Made by a program: the position numbers and the translations under genes. From NCBI GenBank assembly GCA_021824575.1, contig JAKAKJ010000089.1:1-64000 (forward strand): a stretch of DNA of 64,000 nt, in the 5' to 3' direction. Position 1 is the stretch's first letter; each line of letters opens with the position of its first letter. Under the pieces are notes generated by a model, which was not told where the DNA came from, did no database searches, and saw nothing but the letters and a program-made list of their open reading frames with translations. Shown one piece after another: positions 45,067 through 54,600 of the stretch. Origin of the DNA: Chloroflexota bacterium. Lineage in GTDB: Bacteria > Chloroflexota > Anaerolineae > Anaerolineales > Villigracilaceae.

Positions 45067-45071
45067 TCACG

Positions 45072-45107
45072 AAATCGTCCGGCAGAGGTTGTGCCGGACG
45101 ATTTTCA
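45072..45107 (+). terminator. Intrinsic terminator
   Basis: 13 bp perfect stem AAATCGTCCGGCA/TGCCGGACGATTT, 7 nt loop, followed by TTCATTT. It lies 6 bp after the stop of the Agl23-NHL gene and upstream of sucC. Confidence 0.8.
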
Positions 45108-45161
45108 TTTAATCGCGGTGGTATAATCGCCGTGTTTTGATTCTATGTATAAGGGAAACAC

Positions 45162-46301
45162 ATGAAACTTCACGAATATCAATCCAAACAGATTTTTGCC
45201 AAATATGGCATTCCGATCCCAAAGGGACGGGTAGCGGCTACCGCAAGCGAAGCAAAGGCAATTGCTGAAGAGTTGGGTGGCCGCGTTGTTATTAAATCGC
45301 AGGTGCTGGTTGGCGGACGCGGGAAAGCGGGCGGCGTCAAACTTGCCAAGGACGCGGATGAAGCTGAACAGCTCGCCGCACAAATCCTGGCTATGGAAAT
45401 CAAGGGTCTGCCGGTTCGCAAAGTGCTGGTGGACGAAGCCGCGGCGATTGAATCTGAAATCTACTTCTCGATCACCAATGACCGCGCCGCACGCAAACCG
45501 GTGATGATCGCATCTGCCGCGGGCGGCGTCGAGATCGAAGAAGTGGCCGCTAAAACCCCTGAAAAAATCATCAAAGTTCACATTGATCCATTGCTCGGCC
45601 TGCGCGACTATCAGGCGCGTGACATTGCCGCCTCCATTGATTTACCGCGCGAGTACTGGAAAGACTTCAATAAAATCGCCACAGGCTTATGGCAGGTTTA
45701 TTCCCAGACCGATGCGACACTCGCCGAGATCAATCCGCTGGTCATTACAAAAGACAAGCGCTTGATCGCCCTTGATGGCAAAATGATGATTGACGACAAC
45801 GCTCTCTTCCGCCACGCAGATCTGGCTGAGATGCGTGATGTGGACGAAGAAGCGCCCGCTGAAACCGAAGCGCGCAAATACGGGCTTTCCTATATCAAGC
45901 TCGATGGCGACATCGGATGCATGGTCAACGGCGCAGGATTGGCCATGACCAGCATGGACATCGTCAAACTGTTCGGCGGCGAACCCGCCAACTTCCTCGA
46001 CATCGGCGGCGGCGCGGGCTCCGACAAAGTCGCGGCTGCGATGAAGATCATTCTTTCTGATTCGAATGTCAAAGCCGTGCTGTTCAACATCTTCGGCGGC
46101 ATCACGCGCTGCGACGAAGTCGCGCGCGGGATTTTGGTCGCGATGGATGAAGTCAAACCGAAAGTGCCGATGGTTGTGCGCCTCGTCGGCACGAACGCAG
46201 AAGAAGGCCGCAAACTGCTGGCCGACGCAAAAATGATTACGGCTGAAACACTGGCCGACGCGGCCAAGAAGGCTGTTGCCGCGGCAAAAGGGAAGAAATA
46301 A
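45162..46301 (+). CDS. sucC: Succinyl-CoA synthetase beta subunit (ADP/GDP-forming)
   Basis: 379 residues, usual length. ATP-grasp N-terminal domain beginning [35 protein letters not shown], and a C-terminal CoA-ligase domain with [11 protein letters not shown]-like [15 protein letters not shown] and [17 protein letters not shown] 6 nt before the ATG. Catalyses succinyl-CoA + NDP + Pi to succinate + CoA + NTP together with SucD, encoded 1 bp downstream. TATAAT occurs at 45122-45127, with no clear -35 box. Confidence 0.95.
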   Translation: MKLHEYQSKQIFAKYGIPIPKGRVAATASEAKAIAEELGGRVVIKSQVLVGGRGKAGGVKLAKDADEAEQLAAQILAMEIKGLPVRKVLVDEAAAIESEIYFSITNDRAARKPVMIASAAGGVEIEEVAAKTPEKIIKVHIDPLLGLRDYQARDIAASIDLPREYWKDFNKIATGLWQVYSQTDATLAEINPLVITKDKRLIALDGKMMIDDNALFRHADLAEMRDVDEEAPAETEARKYGLSYIKLDGDIGCMVNGAGLAMTSMDIVKLFGGEPANFLDIGGGAGSDKVAAAMKIILSDSNVKAVLFNIFGGITRCDEVARGILVAMDEVKPKVPMVVRLVGTNAEEGRKLLADAKMITAETLADAAKKAVAAAKGKK

Positions 46302-46302
46302 C

Positions 46303-47163
46303 ATGAGCGTTCTCATCAATAAAAACACACGTCTTGTTGTGCAAGGCATTACCGGCAACGAAGGACTCTTCCACACGCGCCAAATGGCTGCCTACGGAAC
46401 CAATGTTGTCGCAGGCATGACGCCCGGCAAAGGCGGCGAATGGGTGGACGAAAAAATCCCAGTGTTCGACTCGGTCAAATTGGCGGTGGAAGCTACCGGG
46501 GCGAACTGTTCCGTGATCTTCGTCCCCGCGCGCTTCGCACCCGATTCGATTTTCGAAGCCGCGGACGCAGGCATCCCGTTGATCATCTGCATTACAGAAG
46601 GCATTGCGGTTCAAGATATGATGCGCGTCCGCAATTACATTGACCAGAAAAAGGTCCGGCTCATCGGGCCAAACTGCCCGGGTTTGCTGACACCCGGCGA
46701 ATCGAAAGTGGGGATCATCCCCGGCAACATCGCCATTCCTGGAAATGTCGGTGTGGTCTCGCGCTCCGGCACATTGACCTACGAAGTTTTGTACGCACTC
46801 AAGCTGGTCGGCATGGGCGCTTCGACGTGCGTCGGCATCGGCGGCGACCCGATCAACGGTACGAATTTCATTGACGTATTGGAAATGTTCGAGCACGATC
46901 CGCAAACCGAAAAAGTTGTGATGATCGGCGAGATCGGCGGCACAGACGAAGATAAAGCCGCGGAATATATCGCATCAAAGATGACCAAGCCGGTTGTTTC
47001 ATTCATCGCAGGACAGACCGCTCCTCCCGGCAAGCGCATGGGTCACGCAGGCGCCATCATCGAAGGCGGCGCAGGTTCCGCCGCGGACAAGGTCAAAGCG
47101 CTGGAAGCCGCGGGCGTGAAGGTCGCAAAACATCCGGAAGAGATTCCCTCACTTCTCAAATAA
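46303..47163 (+). CDS. sucD: Succinyl-CoA synthetase alpha subunit
   Basis: 286 residues from [12 protein letters not shown] (GGAAGAAATAAC before it); a start 9 codons upstream inside sucC is rejected. CoA-binding Rossmann domain with [12 protein letters not shown], and the phosphohistidine H248 in [14 protein letters not shown]. Forms the heteromer with SucC. A strong terminator at 47169-47197 ends the pair. Confidence 0.95.
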   Translation: MSVLINKNTRLVVQGITGNEGLFHTRQMAAYGTNVVAGMTPGKGGEWVDEKIPVFDSVKLAVEATGANCSVIFVPARFAPDSIFEAADAGIPLIICITEGIAVQDMMRVRNYIDQKKVRLIGPNCPGLLTPGESKVGIIPGNIAIPGNVGVVSRSGTLTYEVLYALKLVGMGASTCVGIGGDPINGTNFIDVLEMFEHDPQTEKVVMIGEIGGTDEDKAAEYIASKMTKPVVSFIAGQTAPPGKRMGHAGAIIEGGAGSAADKVKALEAAGVKVAKHPEEIPSLLK

Positions 47164-47168
47164 TAATT

Positions 47169-47197
47169 GTAAGGGCACGGCGGCGCCGTGCCCTTAC
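47169..47197 (+). terminator. Hairpin after sucD
   Basis: Perfect 13 bp stem GTAAGGGCACGGC/GCCGTGCCCTTAC with 3 nt loop, 5 bp after the sucD stop; no long T-run. Confidence 0.7.
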
Positions 47198-47227
47198 CTT
47201 ACTGGTTCTGTTTCAATCGGAACTCCA

Positions 47228-47680
47228 ATGACATTAGATCGTTCTTTTATCGAATTGAACAGCGCTTCGACCGAGCGTATTCGCACAATGGCGAAATTAT
47301 CTGATAAAGAATTACAGCATCGCGTCGGCGAACATTGGACGGTTGCAGTTGTCTTAGCACATCTTGCCTTTTGGGATCGACGCGTTATGTATGTTCTGGA
47401 TGCAACCGAGCAGGACGGCAAGCTTTCCACTCCTAGCGTTGACATCGCTGTGAACGATATTTCATTGCCGCTTTGGGCCGCCATCCCGCCGCGTGAGGCG
47501 GTGCGTCTTGCGGTTGAAGGTGCCGAGAAGCTCGATAAACGACTGGAAGAATATCCGCCGCATTTGCTGGAAGAAATCTATAACTACAACAAACGCTGGA
47601 TTGTCCGGGCTTTGCACCGCAACGAACATCTGGATGAAGCCGATGCCGCGTTGAAAGATTGGAATATCAATCGCCAATAA
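47228..47680 (+). CDS. DinB-like four-helix bundle protein
   Basis: 150 residues. LSDKELQHRVGEHWTVAVVLAHLAFWDRRV matches the H-x(n)-H-like arrangement of DinB/DUF664-type proteins, including the helix with H..AFWD; a C-terminal NEHLDEADAAL helix with His completes the likely metal site. Members are metal-dependent thiol-transferase or stress-response proteins. GGAACT before the ATG. The partner or substrate is unknown. Confidence 0.75.
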   Translation: MTLDRSFIELNSASTERIRTMAKLSDKELQHRVGEHWTVAVVLAHLAFWDRRVMYVLDATEQDGKLSTPSVDIAVNDISLPLWAAIPPREAVRLAVEGAEKLDKRLEEYPPHLLEEIYNYNKRWIVRALHRNEHLDEADAALKDWNINRQ

Positions 47681-47689
47681 TCATGTCAC

Positions 47690-47812
47690 CCTGAGCACAG
47701 CGAAGGGTCTCCGCCGCTTTGCGGCGGGATTCTCACCTGCACTTGCAGCGCAGGTGCAAGTGTCACTCCCTTCGGTCATTCACATCGTCCCGACACTTGC
47801 GTTTTTAGCACA
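47690..47812. repeat. Repeat-rich spacer with short palindromes
   Basis: Contains CCGCCGC-TTT-GCGGCGG and CACTTGCA..TGCAAGTG hairpins, the dispersed-repeat-like CACCCTGAGCACAGCGAAGG, and TCCCTTCGGTCA shared with the palindrome flank in rlmN. No gene seen. Confidence 0.5.
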
Positions 47813-47831
47813 AGGAATTTCAATTAAACAC

Positions 47832-47856
47832 TAGAGCCGCTCTCGGAGCGGCTCTA
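47832..47856 (-). terminator. Terminator hairpin after acpP
   Basis: 11 bp perfect stem TAGAGCCGCTC/GAGCGGCTCTA with loop of 3 nt. It lies 34 bp beyond the acpP stop on the minus strand; also usable for the convergent plus-strand side. Confidence 0.55.
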
Positions 47857-47889
47857 CGGTTATAATCATTGCAATGCAAAACGGAAGAA

Positions 47890-48123
47890 TTACTTGTGTC
47901 CGTCAATATAGGCAACGGCCTCGCCAACAGTCGTGATCTTCTGCGCGGCTTCGTCAGAAATTTCGGCTCCGAACTTGTCTTCAAAGGCCATGATGAGTTC
48001 AACGAGATCGAGCGAGTCCGCTTCAAGGTCCTCGCGGAAGCGAGCCTCGGGTGTCACCTTGCCCTCATCTACACCGAGCAAATCCACAACAATTTTCTTG
48101 ACTTCGGCAAACGTGTCAGCCAT
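47890..48123 (-). CDS. acpP: Acyl carrier protein
   Basis: 77 residues from [10 protein letters not shown], with GGAGGATTATCTC upstream; the longer frame to 48216 is rejected. The 4'-phosphopantetheine attachment site is S37 in [14 protein letters not shown]. The acidic helix II and total length match fatty-acid-synthesis ACP. It is divergent from the isomerase gene, with 86 bp between starts. Confidence 0.95.
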   Translation of the reverse strand: MADTFAEVKKIVVDLLGVDEGKVTPEARFREDLEADSLDLVELIMAFEDKFGAEISDEAAQKITTVGEAVAYIDGHK

Positions 48124-48209
48124 GAGATAATCCTCCATCCATTTTGATTTAGCGTGCCAATTGTAACACAGGCAGGTTATTTGAAATTCAAACACAGGAA
48201 CACTCCCCC

Positions 48210-49238
48210 ATGTCAAAAGTTGCGCCCATTGAACAGCGAAAAGCCGACCACATCAAGATTAATTTGGAGAAGGACGTCCGGTCGGCCTTGACAACCGGAC
48301 TCGAAAAATATCACTTTATCCACGAGGCGCTGCCCGAACTTAATTTGGATGACGCGGACACGAGCTTGACACTGTTTGGCAAGCGGCTCGATGCCCCGAT
48401 CCTGATCTCTTCGATGACGGGTGGAACGCATCAGGCCGGGACCATTAATCGGCGACTGGCCGAAGCAGCCCAATCCACGCGGACAGCGATGGGCGTCGGC
48501 TCACAGCGCGCCGCGCTCGAAGATGAAAAGCAAGCCAAGACATTTCAAGTGCGAAAATACGCGCCCGACATTTTATTGTTCGCAAATCTCGGCGCAGTGC
48601 AACTCAATTACGGCTTCGGCATTGACGAATGTCGCCGCGCCGTGGACATGATTCAAGCTGACGCGCTCTATTTGCATTTGAATGCGTTGCAGGAAGCTGT
48701 GCAAGCTGGCGGAGACACAAACTTCAAGGATTTAAGTAAAAAGATGGAAATGATTTGTAAAAAGTTGGAAGTTCCCGTGATTGCAAAAGAAGTCGGCTGG
48801 GGAATCTCAGAGCAGACGGCCAAGCTATTGGCCAACTGCGGAGTCGCCGCGATTGATGTCGCCGGTGCGGGCGGGACAAGCTGGTCGCAAGTGGAAATGT
48901 ACCGCGCACCCGATGAATTCACCCGTCAACTCGCCGCGACGTTTGTCGGCTGGGGAATTCCAACTGCCGAATCAATTTTGAACGTAAAGAAAGCCGCGCC
49001 AAATATGATTATCTTCGCCAGCGGCGGACTCAAAGACGGACTTGACATCGCCCAGTGCATCGCCCTCGGCGCGACCATCGGCGGCATGGCAGGCAACTTC
49101 TTGAAGGCCGCGGCAGTTTCGACAGAAAAAGCCGTTGAGATGATGAAGTTGACGAAGAGACAAATTCAAGTCACGATGTTCGCGGTGGGCGTCGAAACGT
49201 TGGAAGGTTTGAGAGCTGGTAAGTTGGTTGAGAAATAA
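48210..49238 (+). CDS. fni: Type 2 isopentenyl-diphosphate delta-isomerase
   Basis: 342 residues. FMN- and NADPH-dependent TIM-barrel enzyme interconverting IPP and DMAPP for polyprenol synthesis. Visible: [43 protein letters not shown] with catalytic Gln, KEVGWG and [14 protein letters not shown], then the FMN phosphate site [11 protein letters not shown]. No ribosome site before ATG. Polyprenol supply links it loosely to surface polysaccharide assembly. A decayed copy of its 3' part lies at 50032-50089. Confidence 0.94.
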   Translation: MSKVAPIEQRKADHIKINLEKDVRSALTTGLEKYHFIHEALPELNLDDADTSLTLFGKRLDAPILISSMTGGTHQAGTINRRLAEAAQSTRTAMGVGSQRAALEDEKQAKTFQVRKYAPDILLFANLGAVQLNYGFGIDECRRAVDMIQADALYLHLNALQEAVQAGGDTNFKDLSKKMEMICKKLEVPVIAKEVGWGISEQTAKLLANCGVAAIDVAGAGGTSWSQVEMYRAPDEFTRQLAATFVGWGIPTAESILNVKKAAPNMIIFASGGLKDGLDIAQCIALGATIGGMAGNFLKAAAVSTEKAVEMMKLTKRQIQVTMFAVGVETLEGLRAGKLVEK

Positions 49239-49280
49239 ATCGAGAAATCCGTAAGTAATCTAATCATCGGCGGAGAAATT

Positions 49281-49619
49281 ATGATTCACCTGCTCAAGGA
49301 AAAGGCAACTCCTGTGCAAATTCGAGAAATGCTCCAGGAATATAAAGACATGATCAAAATCGTTGTAGATATTCGCCGTCATTTCTTATCGGGCGGTGGA
49401 GAAATGCACGCTGATTGCGAATCTGTTTTATTGGATGACGGAAGTGAACAAGATGACCTTTGGGGCGCAAATTGGTATCCAAGCGAACAACGCATCGAAT
49501 TTGAATCTCTGATTAACATCCGCCCTCGATTGGGAAATCGAAACATTTTGATTCAAGATGAGAACATCCGCAAGCAGGTTGAAGCGGTGGCGCGCGAAAT
49601 TCTAGGAGAGATCAAATGA
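49281..49619 (+). CDS. DUF5674-like small protein
   Basis: 112 residues. Recognised by eye as DUF5674: REMLQEYKDMIKIVVDIRRH, GGGEMHADCESVLL and DLWGANWYPSEQRIEFESLINIRP. Soluble, no membrane segment. GGCGGAGAAATT precedes the ATG. Its stop overlaps the next gene by 4 bp (ATGA), so both are co-translated, like a toxin-antitoxin pair, but that role is unproven. Confidence 0.72.
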   Translation: MIHLLKEKATPVQIREMLQEYKDMIKIVVDIRRHFLSGGGEMHADCESVLLDDGSEQDDLWGANWYPSEQRIEFESLINIRPRLGNRNILIQDENIRKQVEAVAREILGEIK

Positions 49620-49963
49620 TGAATGAAGAAAAACTCCGCGAGCGTTTTTTGCGCGATTCACTTCCCCGCCGCTTGGGTGGGCTTGCAGCCACGTTTGGAA
49701 GAATATCATCCTCGGCGAGAAAATCATCTGATCCAACGATTGTCGCTAATTTACTCGATGAAGCCAAACATCTCATCGAATGGACAGCCGCTGATACTGA
49801 ACCAGAAACCGCCGCAGAACTCGTTCGTATTCAAACCATGATTTCACTTTGGCAGCGCGCGTGGGACAGTGCCAGCCAAAACCCCAAACAGCGCATCTTA
49901 CTTTCTGTCCAAGCCAAGGATTGGTCGGATAAAGCTGTAGACTTTTCAGGATTAGCTTCGTGA
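49616..49963 (+). CDS. Hypothetical partner of the DUF5674 protein
   Basis: 115 residues, family not recognised. Helical throughout: EKLRERFLRDSLPRRLGGLA, IVANLLDEAKHLIEWTAADTE and AAELVRIQTMISLWQRAW. Overlaps the DUF5674-like gene by ATGA and so is probably made with it in fixed ratio. It ends before repeat sequence and the fni remnant, which suggests the pair arrived or moved as a unit. Confidence 0.62.
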   Translation: MMNEEKLRERFLRDSLPRRLGGLAATFGRISSSARKSSDPTIVANLLDEAKHLIEWTAADTEPETAAELVRIQTMISLWQRAWDSASQNPKQRILLSVQAKDWSDKAVDFSGLAS

Positions 49964-49996
49964 CCAATCGCTATTCCTTTGCAAACACAACAAGCT

Positions 49997-50017
49997 CCCT
50001 CTCCCAAAGGGAGAGGG
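49997..50017. repeat. Short palindromic repeat
   Basis: CCCTCTCCC-AAA-GGGAGAGGG followed by CCGGGATGAGG, a form common as a dispersed repeat in many bacterial genomes. It lies between the DUF5674 pair and the fni remnant. Confidence 0.55.
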
Positions 50018-50031
50018 CCGGGATGAGGTCA

Positions 50032-50089
50032 ACAGAGAAAGCCGTTGAGATGATGAAGTTGATAAAGAGATAAATTCAAATCACAATCA
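50032..50089 (+). pseudogene. Decayed duplicate of the 3' part of fni
   Basis: 50032-50086 aligns with 49122-49176 of fni at 48 of 55 positions, without gaps. In the copy the frame reads [13 protein letters not shown] and then a TAA. The rest of 49964-50338 (375 bp) carries the repeat at 49997 and no gene that I can support. Confidence 0.8.
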
Positions 50090-50338
50090 GTAACGGGCGG
50101 CAATATCAATTACGAAAGCCATCAAATCGGGATCGTAAAGCTGGCAAAGGTACAAGCATGTCGTCTGTTGATTCCCCTGCTTGACAGCCGAGGCGACAAA
50201 AGGCATACTATTTTTGTGCCAAATTCCACGAACCGCGAGACCCATATTGGCGGAACTCTGGAACACTAAAAAACGTCTGTTGATTATGTGAAAGTGTGTG
50301 TTCAGGTACGGAAACGAAGCAAAGAAGGACGGCCTCCT

Positions 50339-51580
50339 GTGACAAAAAAGAATCTAAGACTGATCGTGCCGATTGTCGTCATTGCGCTCTTCGCGATCGC
50401 ACTTTCCATCTCGGAAATTTCGAATCAAACGACCACAAATCTTTCGGTGCAGGCGCAGCCAAAACAAGTTGGACCGCAAGTCGTCGCACAGAATCCAATT
50501 GCGGGACAACGGCTGGATTTGTCGGGGACGATTCAGATTACGTTCGACCGCGACATGAACCGCGACAAAACCAGCGCGGCTTTTTCGCTTCTTGCCCCGG
50601 ATGGGAAAGCGGTCGCCGGTAAATCAAGCTGGCTCGACGCCCGGACCTTTGAGTTCACGCCCGACGTCAAGCTCGAACCTGCCACAACCTATCGGGGAAT
50701 CTTTGCCACATCTGCAACCGCGCTTGATGGGACATCGCCCGCCAATGCCATCGAAGTAGATTTCACAACGACCGAAAGCCTGGAAGTCGGCCAGGTCTTC
50801 CCCGCCGCCGATGCCGAAGATATGGATCAAACAACAAACATCACGGTTATCTTCAATCATCCGATTGTTCCACTGACGATCAAAGAAGAACAAGCGGGTT
50901 TGCCACAGCCGATTGAAATCTCTCCGCGGACCGCGGGACAGGGTCAATGGGTCAACTCGTCGGTGTATGTGTTTCAGCCAGAGAAAGCTTTATTAAGCGG
51001 AATCCGCTACACAGTCCGAGTGGGAGCCGGATTGAAAGACACGAACGGCGACGCGTTGGACAAATCCTTCGTCTGGCAATTCACCACGCGCGCACCCGGC
51101 ATCGCAAGCGTCGCGTTGAAGAACGGACAGCAAAATCCAAAGCTGGGCAACATCCAGAATGTTTTGCTCGACCAGGCTTTCATCATCACATTCCTCCAGC
51201 CAATGAATCCCGATAGCGTCGTAAGCGCAACGTCAGTCATCAACCGCGAAACAAAAGCGCCTGTGCGTCTTGATTTAAGTTGGAATAAAGATTTCACTGT
51301 ACTGACCATTGAGCCGCACAACAAGTATGATATTGCAAGTTATTACGATCTGCAAATTGCGGATACCGCGCAAGCCGCAGACGGCGGAACATTGAAAGAT
51401 GGATTGACCGCGCATTTCAGCACTGTGCCATTACCACAGGTTGTAAGGATCACTCCGCCCAGCACGAGCAACGGCTTTGACGGGTCGCTCAGCATCCAGT
51501 TTGCCTCGCCTATGAAATTGGATAGCTTGAAGAATCGAATCATCATCACGCCCGCGCCGAAAACCGCGCCGCAGTGGTAA
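50339..51580 (+). CDS. Alpha-2-macroglobulin, N-terminal part cut by an in-frame stop
   Basis: 413 codons to TAA 51578. Start GTG 50339 (AAGGA upstream); GTG 50288 is in frame too. A signal anchor LIVPIVVIALFAIALS is followed by Big_5/SbsA-like Ig domains (QNPIAGQRLDLSG, ITFDRDMNRDKTS; later NHPIVPL, FLQPMNPDS, FASPMKLDS). Directly after the stop the same frame continues as NENDNSYSMYGLDPGTNY into the next entry. Both parts are needed for a bacterial alpha-2-macroglobulin, so this is either a nonsense mutation or a sequence error, most simply a Tyr codon changed to TAA. Confidence 0.82.
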   Translation: MTKKNLRLIVPIVVIALFAIALSISEISNQTTTNLSVQAQPKQVGPQVVAQNPIAGQRLDLSGTIQITFDRDMNRDKTSAAFSLLAPDGKAVAGKSSWLDARTFEFTPDVKLEPATTYRGIFATSATALDGTSPANAIEVDFTTTESLEVGQVFPAADAEDMDQTTNITVIFNHPIVPLTIKEEQAGLPQPIEISPRTAGQGQWVNSSVYVFQPEKALLSGIRYTVRVGAGLKDTNGDALDKSFVWQFTTRAPGIASVALKNGQQNPKLGNIQNVLLDQAFIITFLQPMNPDSVVSATSVINRETKAPVRLDLSWNKDFTVLTIEPHNKYDIASYYDLQIADTAQAADGGTLKDGLTAHFSTVPLPQVVRITPPSTSNGFDGSLSIQFASPMKLDSLKNRIIITPAPKTAPQW

Positions 51581-51607
51581 TGCAACGAAAACGACAATTC
51601 ATACTCC

Positions 51608-54600
51608 ATGTATGGCTTGGACCCCGGCACGAATTACATCGTGCGCGCCCTGCCGGGCATGGCCGATATTTATGGCAATACGATCAAGACCGAATCTTCG
51701 TTGAGTTTCCATACTGCGGACATGTCGCCTTATGCACGGCTCGTCATGCCGTGGACGCCGCTTGTGTATCGCGCGAAGGGTCCGCAGGATGTCTACTTTG
51801 AATATACCAATTTGGATTCGGCAACGATCTCACTTTACCCGCTGACCTTCGATGAGTTCAGCAATATGTTGAACAGCAACGGCGGCAAAGGAGCGAACAG
51901 CGCTTCGACGGTCAACTTCAATCCGCGGACTCAACCCATCAATCAATGGACGCCGGATACGCAGGCCGCGAGCAATCAAGTTCACAGTATTAACATAAAA
52001 CTCGAAGATCAAAAAGGAAATCCGCTGCCAGCTGGCTATTACTTCATCGGCGTAAAAGGTTCGCCGCTGGATTACAAAACCAATTTCTATCAAGGTTATT
52101 TATTTGTTGTTGCGACCGACAACATTACTTTCAAGGCCACTTCAACTGAAGGGTTGGCTTGGGTTGTTGATCTTGAAACCGGCAAGCCGCAAGCCAATGT
52201 GCCGGTCATGTTCTATAACAGCGATATGAAGCAGGTTGGAAACACAACCAACACGGACGCCAACGGGCTTGTTTATTTGAACAATATTGACGCGCCGATG
52301 TTTGCGCGCGCCGAAGGGTCGGGGCATCTGGCATTTGTCGCAACGAATTGGGGCAGCGGCGTATGGGCTGGGGATTTGGGTATCCAGCAAAATTATTACG
52401 GCAATACAACCGCCCCGTTTGTTTATCTTTATACCGACCGGCCCGTTTATCGTCCGGGACAGGATGTTTATTTCAAGGGACTCGTCCGTCAAAACGACGA
52501 CCTCCATTACAGCCTGCTCAACAACCCACAGCTATATGTAACTATTAATGAATCAGGCCAGCACGTTTATGCAAAGTCTTTGCCGCTCTCGCAATTGGGA
52601 AGCATCAGCGATGATTTCAAATTGGGAGCCGACGCGGCTTTAGGTACGTACACGATTGCAGTTGCCACTGACGCAAAGGCTGATCCGTTCGGCTATTTGA
52701 ATTTTCGCGTGGCTCAATATCACAAGCCAACTTTCCAGGTCAATGCGACTGCGGACAAGACCAATGTTTTAGTTGGCGATCAAGTCAAGTTCAGCCTCGA
52801 CGCGACCTATTATTCCGGCGGAAATGTTGGCAACGGCAAAGTGGACTGGTTTACAGAAGAATCACCGTACACCTTTACGCCGAGTCCGAAGTACAGCCAG
52901 TTCAGCTTTTCGGACTGGGACCGCGACATGTACTACATGATGCCGGAGCAACCCGCGCAAGCTGGAACGCTCGCAGAAGGCTCAGCCACAACTGATGTGA
53001 ATGGCCATCTCGATCTTCCGCAAACCATTGATCTCGGCGAGACAAAAACCGACCAACAGGTGACGTTCAACGCCAACGTGACCGATGTGGCGGGCGACAC
53101 CGTCAGCGGACAGACGAGTATTGTTGTCCATCAAAGCCAGTTGTATGCGGGCATCCGCTCGTTGAGTTATGTTGGCACGCAAGGCAAAGAACAGCCGTTT
53201 GAAGTCGCGGTGCTGGATTGGGATTCGAATCCCATCGCGAATCAAAGTGTGACCGTCCAGTTCGTGGAACGTCAATGGTTCAGTGTTCAAAAGCAGGATG
53301 AACAGGGACAACTAAGCTGGGTCACATCGGTCAAGGATATTCCCATCAGCCAGCAGACAATCACTACCGGAGCGGACGGCAAGGCGCAGGTTTCGTTCAT
53401 CCCGCCCGCAGGCGGAGTCTACAAAGCGATTGTGGTCGTCACGGATGCAAAAGGCAACAAGCAGCAATCGTCCACATACATGTGGGTCTCGAGCGATCAA
53501 TTCATTCCGTGGCGGCAAACAAATGACCGCACCTTCAATTTGATTGCAGACAAAGATTCCTATTCGCCCGGCGACACGGCCGAACTCTTGATTGCCCAGC
53601 CATTTCAAGGAAGCGTTTACGCATTGGTGACTTACGAGCGTGGACATATTTACAAGCAAGACGTCGTTTTGCTGAACGGCAACAGCACCATTTACAAATT
53701 ACCAATTACCGCGGATATGGCTCCAATGGCGTATGTTTCCGTCGTCGTTGTGAGCGGTGCGGATAATACCAAGACACCTGATTTCAAGATTGGCATGGTT
53801 CGTATCAACGTGGACACGAGTCAACAATCGCTCGATGTGAAAGTCACGCCCGATAAACAAACGGCGGGCCCGGGCGACAACGTTACGTACACGATAACAA
53901 CGAAAGATCAAAGCGGCGAGCCCGTTTCGGCAGATGTCTCATTGGCTGTTGTTGATAAAGCCGCGCTGGCTTTAGCTCCGTCCAATTCGGGAAAAATTCT
54001 CAGCAGCTTCTATCCCGATCAAGCGCTCGGCGTACAGACTTCGCTTGGACTTGTTGCCAACGCCGATGATTTCAACGCGCAATACCGCGAGAGCATTCCG
54101 CAAGGCGGAGGCAGCGGCGGCGGCGGTGAAGGAACCAGTTATGGCATCATCACCGTTCGTCAGGATTTCAAAGATACAGCTTTCTTCCAGGCGCAGGTCA
54201 CAACCGATTCAAGCGGCACGGCGCAGGTCACTGTAAAACTTCCGCAGAATTTGACAACCTGGGTTGCGGATGTGCGAGCCGCAACCGCGCACGGACGCGT
54301 CGGGCAGGCGACGAATGAAATCGTCAGCACCAAGCCGCTCTTTGTGGATTTGCAGACGCCGCGCTTCTTCGTGGCGGGCGACCAGGCGCGCATCGGGGCG
54401 ATCATCCACAACAATGGGGCCGCGCCGCTCAAAGTCCAGGTAAGCCTCGACGCGCAGGGCGTCGAATTGATCACGCCTGCCGCACAATCCGTTGACGTGG
54501 CCGCTAAGAGTCAAAGTTATGTCACATGGGATTTGAACATCAATGAAGATGCGCAACGCGTGGACCTGACCGCGCAAGCCGTCAGCGGATCGTTCACCGA

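Noticed and set aside
49281-49963. Classical toxin-antitoxin pair
   Set aside because: Size and overlap fit, but neither protein shows a known toxin or antitoxin fold; kept only as a possibility.
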